From Tabrizicola fusiformis (lineage in GTDB: Bacteria > Pseudomonadota > Alphaproteobacteria > Rhodobacterales > Rhodobacteraceae): a stretch of DNA of 64,000 nucleotides. Shown in pieces: positions 24,323 through 33,600 of the stretch. The notes under the pieces are model-generated. The model had not been told where the DNA came from. It did no database searches and worked only from the letters and a program-made list of their open reading frames with translations. Numbering within the stretch: position 1 is the stretch's first letter; every line of letters begins with the position of its first letter. The translations under genes and the position numbers were made by a program. The stretch lies in assembly GCF_013328815.1 (NCBI RefSeq), contig NZ_JABUHN010000011.1, positions 48,021-112,020 of the forward strand, in the 5' to 3' direction.

Positions 24323-26623
24323 TCACGCCTCGCGTTCCGGGTTGAACCGCAACAGGCGCAGCGCGTTCAGCGTCACCAGCACGGTCGCCCCGGTATCAGC
24401 CAGGATCGCAAGCCAGAGGCCGGTCAGCCCCAAGACGGAAGTCATCAGGAACACCGCCTTCAGGCCAAGCGCGATGGTAACGTTCTGGCGGATGTTGGCC
24501 ATTGCGGCCCGCGACAGCCGGATCACCGCCGGGATGTCGGTCACCCGGTCGCGCAGGATAGCCGCATCGGCGGTTTCCAGCGCCACATCGGTCCCGGACC
24601 CCATCGCCACGCCGACATTGGCCTGCTTCAGCGCGGGCGCGTCGTTGATCCCGTCGCCAATCATCATCACGCCGCCCTCGTCGTGCATCGTCTTGATGAA
24701 CTTCAGCTTGTCCTCGGGCATCATGTCGGCCTGGAACTCCATCCCCAGGCCCCCCGCGATGGCCGCCGCCGTGCGCGGGTTGTCCCCGGTCAGGATGACG
24801 GGTGTGATGCCCATCGCCTTCAGCTGGCGCACCGCTTCGGTGGCATCCGCGCGCGGCTCGTCGCGCATGGCGATCAGGCCAAGCGGGGCCCCCGCGCGGA
24901 ACACCGCCACGGCCGTCTTGCCGTCTTCCTCGAACACGGTCGCCTGACGCAGCCCAAGCCCGTCCAGCCCGCCGTTCTCCATCGCATAGCGCGGCGAGGC
25001 GACCCAGGCCGGCGCATCGCCCACGGTGGCAACAACACCCTTGCCCATCAGCGCCTTGGCATCCTTCGACGCCAGCGCCTCGACGCCCGCCAATTTGGCC
25101 CGGTTCAGGATGGCGACGGCAAGCGGGTGGCTCGATCCGGTCTCGACCCCGGCGGCAACGGCCAGCAGTTCGGCCTCGGTCGTGGTGCCGAAGGTGACGA
25201 CATCGGTGACCTTGGGGCGCCCATGCGTCAGCGTCCCGGTCTTGTCGAACGCAATGCGGCTGACCTTGGACGCGGCTTCGATGACGACACCGCCTTTCAT
25301 CAAAAGCCCGCGCCGTGCGCCCGTCGACATCGCCGAGGCGATGGAAGCGGGCACCGAGATGACCAGCGCACAGGGGCAGCCGATCAGCAACAGAGTCAGG
25401 CCGCGATAGACCCAGGTGTTCCAGTCCGCGCCAGTGGCCAGCGGCGGCACCAGGATCACCAGCACCGACAAGACCACGATCAGCGGCATGTACCAGCGGC
25501 TGAAACGGTCGATGAAGCGTTCGGTCGGCGCGCGCGCCTCCTCGGCCTCTTCGACCAGTCGGATGATCCGGGCGATGGTGTTGTCTTCCGGCCCCTTGGT
25601 CACTTTTACCCGCAGGACGGCCTCGGTGTTGATCGAGCCCGCGAAAACCGTGTCGCCCGGCCCCTTGTTGACCGGCACGCTTTCGCCCGTCACCGGGCTG
25701 TCGTCGACGCCGCTGTTGCCTTCGGAAATCTCGCCATCCGCCGGGATGCGGTCGCCGGGACGGACAAGGACGGTCTGCCCGACCGCCAGGCTGGCTGCCG
25801 GAACCTCCTGCGGCTTGCCGTCCACCTCCAGAAGCGCAGTCTTGGGCACGAGGTTTGCTAGCGCCCGGATCCCGTCGCGCGCCTTGCCTGCTGCCACGCC
25901 CTCCAGCACTTCGCCCACAGCGAACAGGAACACGACAAGCGCCGCCTCCTCGGCCGCGTCGATGAACAGGGCGCCGATGGCGGCAACCGTCATCAGACTT
26001 TCGATGGTGAAGGGCTGGCCCATCCGCAGCGCGGCGAAAGCACGTTGTGCGACGGGGGCGACACCGATCAAGCAGGCGGCGACGAAGGCCCATCTGCCGA
26101 TGTCCGGCGCGAGATACTCGATGATCCACGCCGCACCCAACAGCAGGGCGGTGAAGATTACCAGCTTACCCTTGCCGGTCTGATACCAGCGCTTGCCCCG
26201 ATCGGCGGGGTCGTCATGGACATGGCCTGGGCTGCCGTGGCCGGAATCGTCGCTCTTTGCGCTGGCCGTCGCTGCCGGACCGTGGTCGTGCCCTGCATGA
26301 TCGTGGCCATCGTCGCGGCTGTGGTCCGCGGCGTCCTCGTCTTCGGCCTTGTTGGCGGCACCGGGCAGCATGAAGTCCTTCTTCGCGCCCGCCTTGCGGG
26401 GTTCGATCCCGTATCCAAGGGCGCGCACGGTCTTTTCGACCTTGTCGCGTCCGGTCTGCGCCTCATCCAGCGTCAGACGCAGGCGTTCCGACATGATCGC
26501 GACCTGGACATCGCTCACCCCGGGCAAACGCGAAACCGCATCCTTGATCTTCGTCGCGCAGGACCCGCAGTCCATACCGGACACGGTCCAGTCGCAGAAT
26601 TCTTCGCTTTTTGAACCCGACAT
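24323..26623 (-). CDS. Heavy-metal P1B-type ATPase (Zn/Cd/Pb exporter, ZntA/PbrA-like)
   Basis: A 766-residue exporter. It has one HMA domain (GMDCGSC at 16-22), a His/Asp-rich linker (SRDDGHDHAGHDHG, about residues 90-140), the transport-site C416-P-C418, the phosphorylation D460 in DKTGTLT, the GSSHP helix motif and the hinge MIGDGINDAPALKQA. The CPC motif with a GMDCGSC HMA and a His-rich linker fits the Zn/Cd/Pb (P1B-2) group rather than copper. It heads a five-gene operon (ICMT, lspA, dsbB, dsbA) driven by a MerR-type promoter, and the PbrR/ZntR-like regulator is divergent. Confidence 0.95.
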   Translation of the reverse strand: MSGSKSEEFCDWTVSGMDCGSCATKIKDAVSRLPGVSDVQVAIMSERLRLTLDEAQTGRDKVEKTVRALGYGIEPRKAGAKKDFMLPGAANKAEDEDAADHSRDDGHDHAGHDHGPAATASAKSDDSGHGSPGHVHDDPADRGKRWYQTGKGKLVIFTALLLGAAWIIEYLAPDIGRWAFVAACLIGVAPVAQRAFAALRMGQPFTIESLMTVAAIGALFIDAAEEAALVVFLFAVGEVLEGVAAGKARDGIRALANLVPKTALLEVDGKPQEVPAASLAVGQTVLVRPGDRIPADGEISEGNSGVDDSPVTGESVPVNKGPGDTVFAGSINTEAVLRVKVTKGPEDNTIARIIRLVEEAEEARAPTERFIDRFSRWYMPLIVVLSVLVILVPPLATGADWNTWVYRGLTLLLIGCPCALVISVPASIASAMSTGARRGLLMKGGVVIEAASKVSRIAFDKTGTLTHGRPKVTDVVTFGTTTEAELLAVAAGVETGSSHPLAVAILNRAKLAGVEALASKDAKALMGKGVVATVGDAPAWVASPRYAMENGGLDGLGLRQATVFEEDGKTAVAVFRAGAPLGLIAMRDEPRADATEAVRQLKAMGITPVILTGDNPRTAAAIAGGLGMEFQADMMPEDKLKFIKTMHDEGGVMMIGDGINDAPALKQANVGVAMGSGTDVALETADAAILRDRVTDIPAVIRLSRAAMANIRQNVTIALGLKAVFLMTSVLGLTGLWLAILADTGATVLVTLNALRLLRFNPEREA

Positions 26624-26671
26624 CGTCTTCCCTCCTGCCCGGAAGCGGACAGTTGCCCTTATCGAATCAGG

Positions 26672-26702
26672 AACATAAGTTCTCTAGCAACTAGAGCTTC
26701 AA
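26672..26702 (-). promoter_or_regulatory. MerR-type promoter of the P-type ATPase operon
   Basis: On the minus strand TTGAAG (26702-26697) and TATGTT (26677-26672) are separated by a 19-bp spacer CTCTAGTTGCTAGAGAACT holding the perfect dyad CTCTAG-TTG-CTAGAG. It is the clearest of the five such promoters in the window and lies between the ATPase gene and the MerR-type regulator at 26713, whose likely target it is. Confidence 0.85.
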
Positions 26703-26712
26703 GGGGAATCTG

Positions 26713-27153
26713 ATGCTGACCATCGGAAAATTGGGAGACGCTGCCGGTGTGAAGGTTCCGACGATCCGCTACTACGAGCAGATCGGCCTCTTGCCAGAGG
26801 CCGAACGTAGCGCGGGCAATCAGCGGCTCTACAGCCGAAAGGCGCTGGAGCGTCTAGCGTTCATCCGGCACGCCCGCGGTCTGGGTTTTACGCTCGAAGC
26901 AATCCGCGATCTTCTGAGCCTGTCGGACAGGCCCGATCAGTCTTGCGCCGCCGCCGACGCCATCGCCAGGGCGCAGCTAGCTGAGGTTGAAAGCCGCCTG
27001 GCGCGTCTGACCGCGCTCAAGGCCGAACTGGAACGCATGGTCGTGCAATGTGCAGGCGGGAAGATCGCCGATTGCCGGGTGATCGAGGTGCTGGGAGATC
27101 ACGCCCATTGCGCAACCGATCATTGTCATCCGCACGCAGACCATCTGGAATAG
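26713..27153 (+). CDS. MerR-family regulator, PbrR/ZntR/CadR type
   Basis: A 146-residue regulator with an N-terminal winged HTH (TIGKLGDAAGVKVPTIRYYEQIGLL), a dimer helix and a metal-binding end. The cysteines C78 (SC in QSCAAAD), C113 and C121 correspond to the C78/C113/C12x sets of PbrR, ZntR and CadR, so it should sense Pb, Cd or Zn. It also has an unusual His/Cys-rich tail (HAHCATDHCHPHADH) with C133 and C138. It is divergent from the ATPase operon; the ATG is 11 bp from the -35 side of the shared operator. Confidence 0.92.
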   Translation: MLTIGKLGDAAGVKVPTIRYYEQIGLLPEAERSAGNQRLYSRKALERLAFIRHARGLGFTLEAIRDLLSLSDRPDQSCAAADAIARAQLAEVESRLARLTALKAELERMVVQCAGGKIADCRVIEVLGDHAHCATDHCHPHADHLE

Positions 27154-27174
27154 GTGAGCCTCTTGCCGCGTGCT

Positions 27175-27495
27175 TTATGTGGCGGCCGCCATCTTGCGTT
27201 CAGGTCCACAGCTTTCAAGGTCACATTGCGCACCATCGGCAAGGTCGGAAACCTGTTTCATTTGCCGTCCACGTTGCCGAAGCCACATCGCGCCGCCAAC
27301 CAGAACGGCCAGCGCGATAGCACCGCACAAGATCACATCGAGGGGTAGGCTGGCCAGCCGTCCGCTTACTAAGCCCCCGGTTCCAGCCAGTCCGGCGGCA
27401 ATGAGCGCAGGCCAGACCAAAGGCACGACAAGCGGGGCACAACAGGCAGCGCAGGCCGCGACCGTTCCGGTGATGGCAAGTTTTCGCGAAACCAT
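27175..27495 (-). CDS. Small two-helix membrane protein with CxxCC motif (MerT/MerF-like?)
   Basis: A 106-residue protein with two hydrophobic helices. The first begins with CAACCAPLVVPLVWP (C15, C18, C19), a Cys-pair-plus-Pro entry reminiscent of MerT/MerF mercuric transporters. The C-terminal soluble part has C91 and C96. No merA or merP is nearby, so mercury specificity is doubtful. The SD GGAGG precedes the ATG, and the gene has its own MerR-type promoter (27524-27554). A metal-ion uptake or sensing role next to two MerR genes is plausible. Confidence 0.5.
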   Translation of the reverse strand: MVSRKLAITGTVAACAACCAPLVVPLVWPALIAAGLAGTGGLVSGRLASLPLDVILCGAIALAVLVGGAMWLRQRGRQMKQVSDLADGAQCDLESCGPERKMAAAT

Positions 27496-27523
27496 GAGAT
27501 CCTCCGTATCTGCATCTTGAAGT

Positions 27524-27554
27524 GGTTTAGTTCTTCAAGTTACTTTAAGAGCAA
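27524..27554 (-). promoter_or_regulatory. MerR-type promoter with 19-bp spacer, different dyad
   Basis: On the minus strand TTGCTC (27554-27549) and TAAACC (27529-27524) are 19 bp apart, with spacer TTAAAGTAACTTGAAGAAC. The dyad CTT..AAGTAACTT..AAG differs from the CTCTAG sites, so a second regulator is expected. The disrupted MerR gene at 27579, divergent from this promoter, is the obvious candidate. Confidence 0.6.
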
Positions 27555-27578
27555 GTTGAATTTTAGGGAGGCCATCTG

Positions 27579-28001
27579 ATGGCAGTCTCCATCGGCTAGC
27601 TCGCGAGCAGGTCAGGGTGCACGCCGCCGACAATCCGGTATTACGAAAGCATCGGTCTGCTGGCGGCACCCTTGCGCAGCGAAGCTGGAAGACGGTCCTA
27701 CGGTCAGGCTGATGTCGCCCGACTGGCGTTTATCCGGCGAGCGCGTGATTTTGGTCTGGGGATACCTCAGGTCCGTGACCTGCTTACTGCGGCAGACGCC
27801 CCCGCATCCGCCTGCGCCACAGCGCGCCCCGTGGTCGAGGACCATATCCGCGCTCTGCGTGCGAGACGGGCGGAAATGAAGGCTTTGGAGGCAGACCTGA
27901 CCGCAATCCTCGTTCGATGCGATGAAGGGTGCAGGACGGGAACCGCCGCCGACTGCGCGATATTCGGAGAGTTTCGCCTGCCGGGACGGCATGTCAAATG
28001 A
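27579..28001 (+). pseudogene. MerR-family regulator interrupted by an amber codon
   Basis: From the ATG at 27579, which has an SD (AGGGAG), the frame reads MAVSIG, a TAG at 27597-27599, then LASRSGCTPPTIRYYESIGLL and an intact MerR body to a stop at 28001 (140 codons). The TAG stands where functional relatives have Glu (IGELA), so it is a single-base change from GAG. Re-initiation could use TTG at 27672 but would lose the DNA-binding helices, so the product should be inactive. Cysteines at codons 79, 114, 118 and 126 show a metal-sensor origin. The 3' end overlaps the ynfA-like start. Confidence 0.8.
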
Positions 28002-28324
28002 CGACGATCCTTGTTTACGCAGGTGCCGCTTTGGCCGAGATCGTCGGCTGTTTTGCGGTCTGGGCCTGGATGAGGCAGGGTGCGAGTGCCCTCTGGCTTG
28101 TGCCCGGTCTCCTCAGTCTGGCGGCATTCGCCTGGCTACTGACCCTGGCCCCTTCCGATTTTGCTGGCCGCGCCTACGCGGCCTATGGTGGCGTCTATAT
28201 TGCAGCCTCGCTTGGCTGGCTTTGGGCCGTCGAAAAGCAGCGACCTGACATCTGGGACGTGACCGGAGCGGTTCTCTGCGTCGTAGGTGCCGCAATCATC
28301 CTCCTCGTTCCCAGAGGGACCTGA
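27998..28324 (+). CDS. YnfA/UPF0060 family small membrane protein
   Basis: A 108-residue protein with four helices and the family pattern [35 protein letters not shown] and [24 protein letters not shown]0060 proteins belong near the DMT/SMR transporters; some are reported to affect drug or metal tolerance. Its ATG overlaps the stop of the interrupted MerR gene, so it was probably regulated with it. Copies are common in mercury and other metal-resistance islands. Confidence 0.9.
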   Translation: MTTILVYAGAALAEIVGCFAVWAWMRQGASALWLVPGLLSLAAFAWLLTLAPSDFAGRAYAAYGGVYIAASLGWLWAVEKQRPDIWDVTGAVLCVVGAAIILLVPRGT

Positions 28325-28428
28325 TGGTCATTTCGCGTCCAGCCTGTTGGGATATGCACCCGCTGCGCTGTTGAAAGATCAATCGGACGCGTGTTGCCGG
28401 ATCGTCCGAGCTGTGCCATTCAGGGCGA

Positions 28429-28752
28429 ATGGCTGCGATTTTTAGGTCATTTCTGGCTCTGCTGTTGGTTGTGACCCTGTTTGGGGCCACGGCCTTTGAG
28501 GCATCGGCCAGCCTTGCAGCCGAAATTGCCGCAGTGTCGGATCCTTGCTGCGAAGGCGACTGCCCCGAGGATCCGGCCTGTGGTGCCGCTTGCATGATGA
28601 TGATGCGGTGCGGAGTTCCGTCCCTTGCCCTGCCGCAGACTCCAGAAGTGCTGTTCAATTCTCCCGAGGCCATCGTGTCCCTGATGATGCCGGAGCAACC
28701 TCCGCCGTCCGGGTTGCCACCAGATGGCTTGAAGCGACCTCCCCGGACCTGA
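28429..28752 (+). CDS. Small secreted Cys/Met-rich protein, copper-island family
   Basis: A 107-residue protein. It has a signal peptide (AIFRSFLALLLVVTLFGATAFEASA), a dense Cys region (DPCCEGDCPEDPACGAACMMMMRCG) and a tail PPPSGLPPDGLKRPPR. This is the most Cys-rich of the four related proteins in the window and has four consecutive Met. Six to seven Cys and the Met run suit soft-metal binding. It stands 98 bp before the FixH-like/CusB/CusA unit. Function is unknown. Confidence 0.6.
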   Translation: MAAIFRSFLALLLVVTLFGATAFEASASLAAEIAAVSDPCCEGDCPEDPACGAACMMMMRCGVPSLALPQTPEVLFNSPEAIVSLMMPEQPPPSGLPPDGLKRPPRT

Positions 28753-28850
28753 CCCCGCCGCGTGTCTTGACGCGCAGATGATACCGGTTGCACCCGCGCC
28801 TCTTGGGCGATCGGGGCAAGGCTTCAATCAATGCAATGGGGTTACTTCCT

Positions 28851-29246
28851 ATGAAAACGACTTACGCTGGTTTCTGCGGCGCTGTGCTTGCGCTAGCAGT
28901 GTCCTCGTCCGCTGTCTTGGCAGGCGCAGAGGATTATCGCTTCGATCTGGTTTCCACCGATCACAGCGTCGGCTCAGGCGCAATCCTCGAAGTTCGGCTG
29001 ACCGACCTTCGCACCGGCAAGCCGGTCGAAGGAGCTGTCATCTACGCAACCCGCATGGACATGGCGCCAGACGGGATGGAAATGATGACTACGCCGGTAA
29101 CGGCGATGCCCTCCGACGTGCCCGGTAACTACCGCTTTGCCACCGATCTGACGATGGCCGGCGGTTGGAGGTTCTCGGTCGCGGCCAAAGTTCAGGGCGA
29201 ACCTGAAACCGTTTCGGCCGAAATCGAGCTGCAGGCCGGTCCATGA
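28851..29246 (+). CDS. FixH/YtkA-like secreted protein of the cus operon
   Basis: A 131-residue secreted protein with signal peptide TYAGFCGAVLALAVSSSAVLAG and a beta-sandwich domain of the FixH/YtkA type (TDLRTGKPVEGAVIYATRMDMAPDGMEMMTTP, AGGWRFSVAAKV). The Met-rich loop MDMAPDGMEMM is a likely copper-contact site. The same domain is present in the protein at 3201. The ATG at 28851 is used because it opens the leader. The stop overlaps the cusB-like start by 4 bp, a frequent arrangement before CusB-type adaptors. Confidence 0.75.
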   Translation: MKTTYAGFCGAVLALAVSSSAVLAGAEDYRFDLVSTDHSVGSGAILEVRLTDLRTGKPVEGAVIYATRMDMAPDGMEMMTTPVTAMPSDVPGNYRFATDLTMAGGWRFSVAAKVQGEPETVSAEIELQAGP

Positions 29247-30691
29247 GCGGCGCGGCTAGATTGGTGACACTCGGCGTCGTGGCAGGGGCCGCCGCCTGGG
29301 GCGGGCTGGCTGCTGGAGAGCGGGGCATCACCGTCAGTAGCCTGCAGGACGCTGCCGTGATGCAGGTCTCCGTGCTGCTGGGCCGCGATGTCGCAGCGAT
29401 GCCCGCACCGGAACCGACCGGAGCCGTCATCTATTGGCGCCACCCGGACGGGCTGCCGGAATGGTCGGGCACAGAAGCCGTGACAGCGGATGGCCGCGCC
29501 TTCCTGCCAGTGCGGTCCAGCGAAGACATCTCGCTGGACCCGTCCGACAAGCCTGTCGCCGCGCCCGCCCCCGAGGAAGGGGGCGAGCGCACCGTACTTT
29601 ACTACCGCAACCCGATGGGTCTGCCCGACACCTCGCCGGTGCCGAAGAAGGACTCGATGGGTATGGACTACATTCCGGTCTATGAGGGTGGCGACGGTGA
29701 CGAAGGGTCGGTTACTGTCTCACCCGGCAAACTGCAACGGACCGGGGTGCGGACAAGTGAGGCCGTGCTGGCACCGCTGGCCGCATCCCTGCGCGCGCCG
29801 GGGATCGTGGTGCTGGATGAGCGCAAGATCAGCGTCATTTCGCTGCGCGCCGATGCCTTCATCGAGACTGTGGCGGATGTGACCACCGGGAGCACGATTG
29901 CCGAAGGTGCGCCGCTGGTGACAATTTACTCACCAGAGATCGCATCGGCACTTGCGCAGTTCGTGACCGATGTTCGGTCAGAAGGGAGACAGCGAGAGGG
30001 CGCGCGACAAAGGCTGGAAAATCTCGGCGTGCCGGGCGAGGTCATCGACCGGATTGCCATCGAGGGTCAGACAACCGTCAGCATCCCGATCATGGCCCCG
30101 CGTAGCGGGGTGGTTCTGGAACGGATGGCGATCGAAGGCATGATGTCCGAGGCCGGCGAAACCCTCTTTCGGATCGCCGATGTCTCGACCGTCTGGGTGA
30201 TCGCTGAAGTGCCGGAGTCCGCTTTAACGGACATCGTCCCGGGGTCCGAGGTGCGCGTCAGTTTTCAGGGCCTCGGCGAGGAAGCGACGCCGGGTCGGAT
30301 CGCCACCATCTACCCTGAACTCGACCTGCTGACCCGCACGGCCAAGTTGCGGATCGAACTTCCCAATCCCGATGGCCTGTTGCGCGCCAACATGTTCGCG
30401 GACGTGGAAATCATGCTGGACCAGACACCGGTCGTACAGGTGCCAGAAGGCGCAGTCATCGACACCGGCGACCGGCAGGTGGTGATCCGTGATCTGGGCG
30501 AAGGCCGGTTCCGGCCCGAGCCGGTGATCGTCGGGCGCAGGGGCGGAGGCATGATCGAGATCGTCAGCGGAGTTGTGGCTGGCGACGTGGTGGTCAGCGC
30601 GGCCACGTTCCTGATTGACGCGGAAAGCAACCTCAACGCGGCCCTTGCAGCCCTTGCAGCTCCCGACTCCGCGCCGGAGGCGAAGCCATGA
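29243..30691 (+). CDS. cusB: RND efflux periplasmic adaptor, CusB family
   Basis: A 482-residue membrane-fusion protein. A leader is followed by a heavy-metal-binding domain (HMBD) at about residues 117-148, with the family pattern YYRNPMG...KKDSMGMDYIPVY, then lipoyl, hairpin and beta-barrel parts and the C-terminal membrane-proximal domain. Upstream, residues 62-91 (IYWRHPDGLPEWSG...FLPVR) look like a second, degenerate HMBD. CusB-type adaptors pick up Cu(I)/Ag(I) and pass it to CusA. It overlaps cusA by 4 bp. No outer-membrane CusC-type gene is present in the window. Confidence 0.92.
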   Translation: MSGAARLVTLGVVAGAAAWGGLAAGERGITVSSLQDAAVMQVSVLLGRDVAAMPAPEPTGAVIYWRHPDGLPEWSGTEAVTADGRAFLPVRSSEDISLDPSDKPVAAPAPEEGGERTVLYYRNPMGLPDTSPVPKKDSMGMDYIPVYEGGDGDEGSVTVSPGKLQRTGVRTSEAVLAPLAASLRAPGIVVLDERKISVISLRADAFIETVADVTTGSTIAEGAPLVTIYSPEIASALAQFVTDVRSEGRQREGARQRLENLGVPGEVIDRIAIEGQTTVSIPIMAPRSGVVLERMAIEGMMSEAGETLFRIADVSTVWVIAEVPESALTDIVPGSEVRVSFQGLGEEATPGRIATIYPELDLLTRTAKLRIELPNPDGLLRANMFADVEIMLDQTPVVQVPEGAVIDTGDRQVVIRDLGEGRFRPEPVIVGRRGGGMIEIVSGVVAGDVVVSAATFLIDAESNLNAALAALAAPDSAPEAKP

Positions 30692-33600
30692 TCGCCCAGA
30701 TCATCGCCTGGTCTGCCAGAAACGTACTGCTGGTGCTGTTTGCGACCGTCTTCACCGTGGCGGCGGGCCTGTGGTCACTGCGCACTCTGCCGATCGACGC
30801 CATTCCCGACCTGTCAGACGTACAGGTGATCGTGCTGACCGAGTATCCGGGGCAAGCGCCTCAGGTGGTCGAGGATCAGGTGACCTATCCCCTGACCTCG
30901 GCAATGTTGACCGTGCCGCAATCGCGCGTGGTGCGGGGGTTCTCGTTCTTCGGCATCTCTTTTGTCTATGTGATCTTCGAGGACGGGGTGGACCCCTACT
31001 GGGCACGCTCCCGCGTTCTGGAATACCTCAACGCCGCTGCTGCGCGTCTGCCGGATGGCGTGACACCCGCCCTCGGTCCGGACGCCACTGGCGTCGGCTG
31101 GGTCTATCAATATGCGCTGAAGGGCGAGAACCTCAGCCTGGCCGAGTTGCGGTCCTTGCAGGACTGGGTGATGCGCTTTGCCATCAGCCGCGCCGATGGC
31201 GTGTCCGAAGTGGCCAGCGTCGGCGGCTTCGTCAAGCAATACTCGGTCACCGTCGATCCGGTGCGGATGCGGGCGCTCGGTGTCACCCTGTCCGAAATCG
31301 GCGAGGCCGTCGCCGCCAGCAACATGGATACCGGCGGGCGCACGGTCGAGTTGTCGGAATTCGAGTTCATGGTGCGCGGGCGCGGCTATTTGGGCGGCAT
31401 CGCCGACCTGGAAATGGTGCCGATCCGCGCCGAGGGTGGCGTGCCGGTCCTGTTGCGCGACGTGGCGCGGGTCGAGATCGTGCCGGATGAACGTCGGGGC
31501 ATTGCCGAACTGGACGGGACGGGCGAGGTGGCCAGTGGGATCGTCCTTCAAAGGGTTGGGGCCAATGCGCTGGACGTGATCGACAACGCCAAGGCCGAGA
31601 TCGATGAGATCCGGCAGGGCCTGCCCGAGGGGGTGGAGATCGTCACCGTCTACGACCGGTCGAACTTGATCCTGTCCGCCATCGAAACTCTGCGCACCAC
31701 GCTACTGGAAGAAAGCCTTGTCGTGGCGCTGGTCACGTTCGTCTTCCTGCTGCATGTCCGGTCCTCGCTGGTGGCGATCATCATGCTGCCAGTGGGCCTG
31801 CTCATGGCCTTCACCGCCATGCGCGCGCTTGGAATCGGTGCCAACATCATGAGCCTTGGCGGCATCGCCATCGCCATCGGTGCGATGATCGACGCCGCCA
31901 TCGTGATGATCGAAAACGCGCACAAACATCTGGAACGCGCCGAGCCAGGCAAGCCGCGGGCCGAGGTTTTGATCGAGGCCGCGTCCGAGGTCGGACCGGC
32001 GCTGTTTTTCAGCCTTCTCGTCATCACCGTGTCGTTCCTGCCGATCTTTGCGCTGGAAGGGCAAGAGGGGCGTCTGTTCGGCCCGCTCGCCGCAACCAAG
32101 ACATTCGCCATGGCAGCGGCGGCGCTGTTGTCGGTCACGCTGGTGCCTGCGTTGATGGTGATCTTCGTGCGTGGGCGGATCGTGTCGGAACACAAAAACC
32201 CGGTGAACCGCATCCTCATCGCGCTCTATCGTCCGGTCATTGCATGGGTGCTCAGGGCGCGGGTGTTCACAATCGTTCTAGCGCTGATGGCGCTTGTCGC
32301 CACCGTTTGGCCCGCGCGCCAGCTGGGGTCGGAATTCATGCCGGCACTGGACGAGGGCACGCTGATGTACATGCCGACCACGCTGCCGGGTCTGTCCGTC
32401 GCCAAGGCGGCGGAACTTTTGCAGATGCAGGACCGCATCATCCGCACCTTCCCTGAAGTGCTGACGGTCTTCGGCAAGGCGGGCCGTGCACTGACCGCAA
32501 CGGACCCCGCGCCCACCGAGATGTTCGAGACGATCATCCAGTTGCGCCCGCGCGAGGAATGGCGCCCCGGCGTGACGATGGACAGTTTGCGCGCCGAGAT
32601 GGACGCCGCCCTGCAATTTCCCGGCGTGTCGAACGCCTGGACCCAGCCGATCCGCGCCCGGATCGACATGCTGGCGACCGGCATCCGCACGCCGGTGGGG
32701 GTCAAGGTGTTCGGCACCGATCTGTCCGAAATGGAGGCCGTCGCGCGGCAGGTCGAGGCGGTGCTGCGCAACGTTCCCGGCACCACCAGCGCCTATGCCG
32801 AACGGGTGATCGGCGGCTACTACCTGGACATCGTGCCAGACCGCGAACGGCTGGCGCGCTATGGCCTGTCGATCCAGGACGTGCAGGAGGTGATCGCCAT
32901 GGCGCTGGGGGCCGAGGCAATCACCCAGACCGTCGAAGGGCGCGAGCGCTACAACGTGGCGCTGCGCTATCCCGCCGCACTGCGGCAAGACCCGGATGCC
33001 ATCGCCCAAGAGGTGCAGGTCGCTCTGCCCGGTGGCGGCACCGTGCCCCTGGGCGAGGTGGCAAAGGTGGAACGCACGCGCGGGGCTACATCGATCCGCA
33101 CCGAGAACGGCCAGCTTGCGGTCTATATCTTCGTCGACATCGCCGGACGCGATCTGGGCGGCTATGTCGCCGAGGCGCAGGCGGCTGTGGCGGGCGAGGT
33201 CACCCTGCCACCGGGCTATTCGCTGGGCTGGAGCGGACAGTTCGAATACCTCGAACGTGCCAAAGCGCGGTTGGCCATCGTGGTGCCAATCACTCTGGCG
33301 GTGATCTTCCTACTCTTGTTCCTGAACTTTCGCCGCCTGACCGAAACGCTGATTGTCATGCTGTCGCTGCCCTTCGCGTTGGTGGGTGGCGTGTGGCTGA
33401 TGTGGTGGATGGGATTCAACACGTCTGTCGCGGTGGCCGTCGGGTTCATCGCACTGGCCGGTGTCGCGGCAGAAACCGGGGTGATCATGCTGATCTACCT
33501 CGACCATGCCCTCGCCGAACGCAGGGCCGACGTCGTCAGCTCGGGCCGCTCCTTCACCCGCACCGATCTGGACGCCGCGATCATGGTCGGCGCGGTCGAA

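Noticed and set aside
24683..25861. 392-codon plus-strand frame opposite the ATPase gene
   Set aside because: Antisense to the ATPase, with Arg/Asp/His-rich composition and no domain.
24396..26129. 577-codon alternative minus-strand frame inside the P-type ATPase gene
   Set aside because: It is an out-of-frame shadow rich in Arg and Gly; the ATPase frame has every expected motif.
27597..27599. Programmed readthrough of TAG in the second MerR gene
   Set aside because: No pyrrolysine or readthrough context is seen and TAG is one base from GAG (Glu) at a conserved position; a simple nonsense change is more likely.
27175..28001. Mercury (mer) operon
   Set aside because: A MerT-like CxxCC protein and MerR-family genes suggested it, but there is no merA, merP or merC, and the intact regulator has the PbrR/ZntR Cys pattern.
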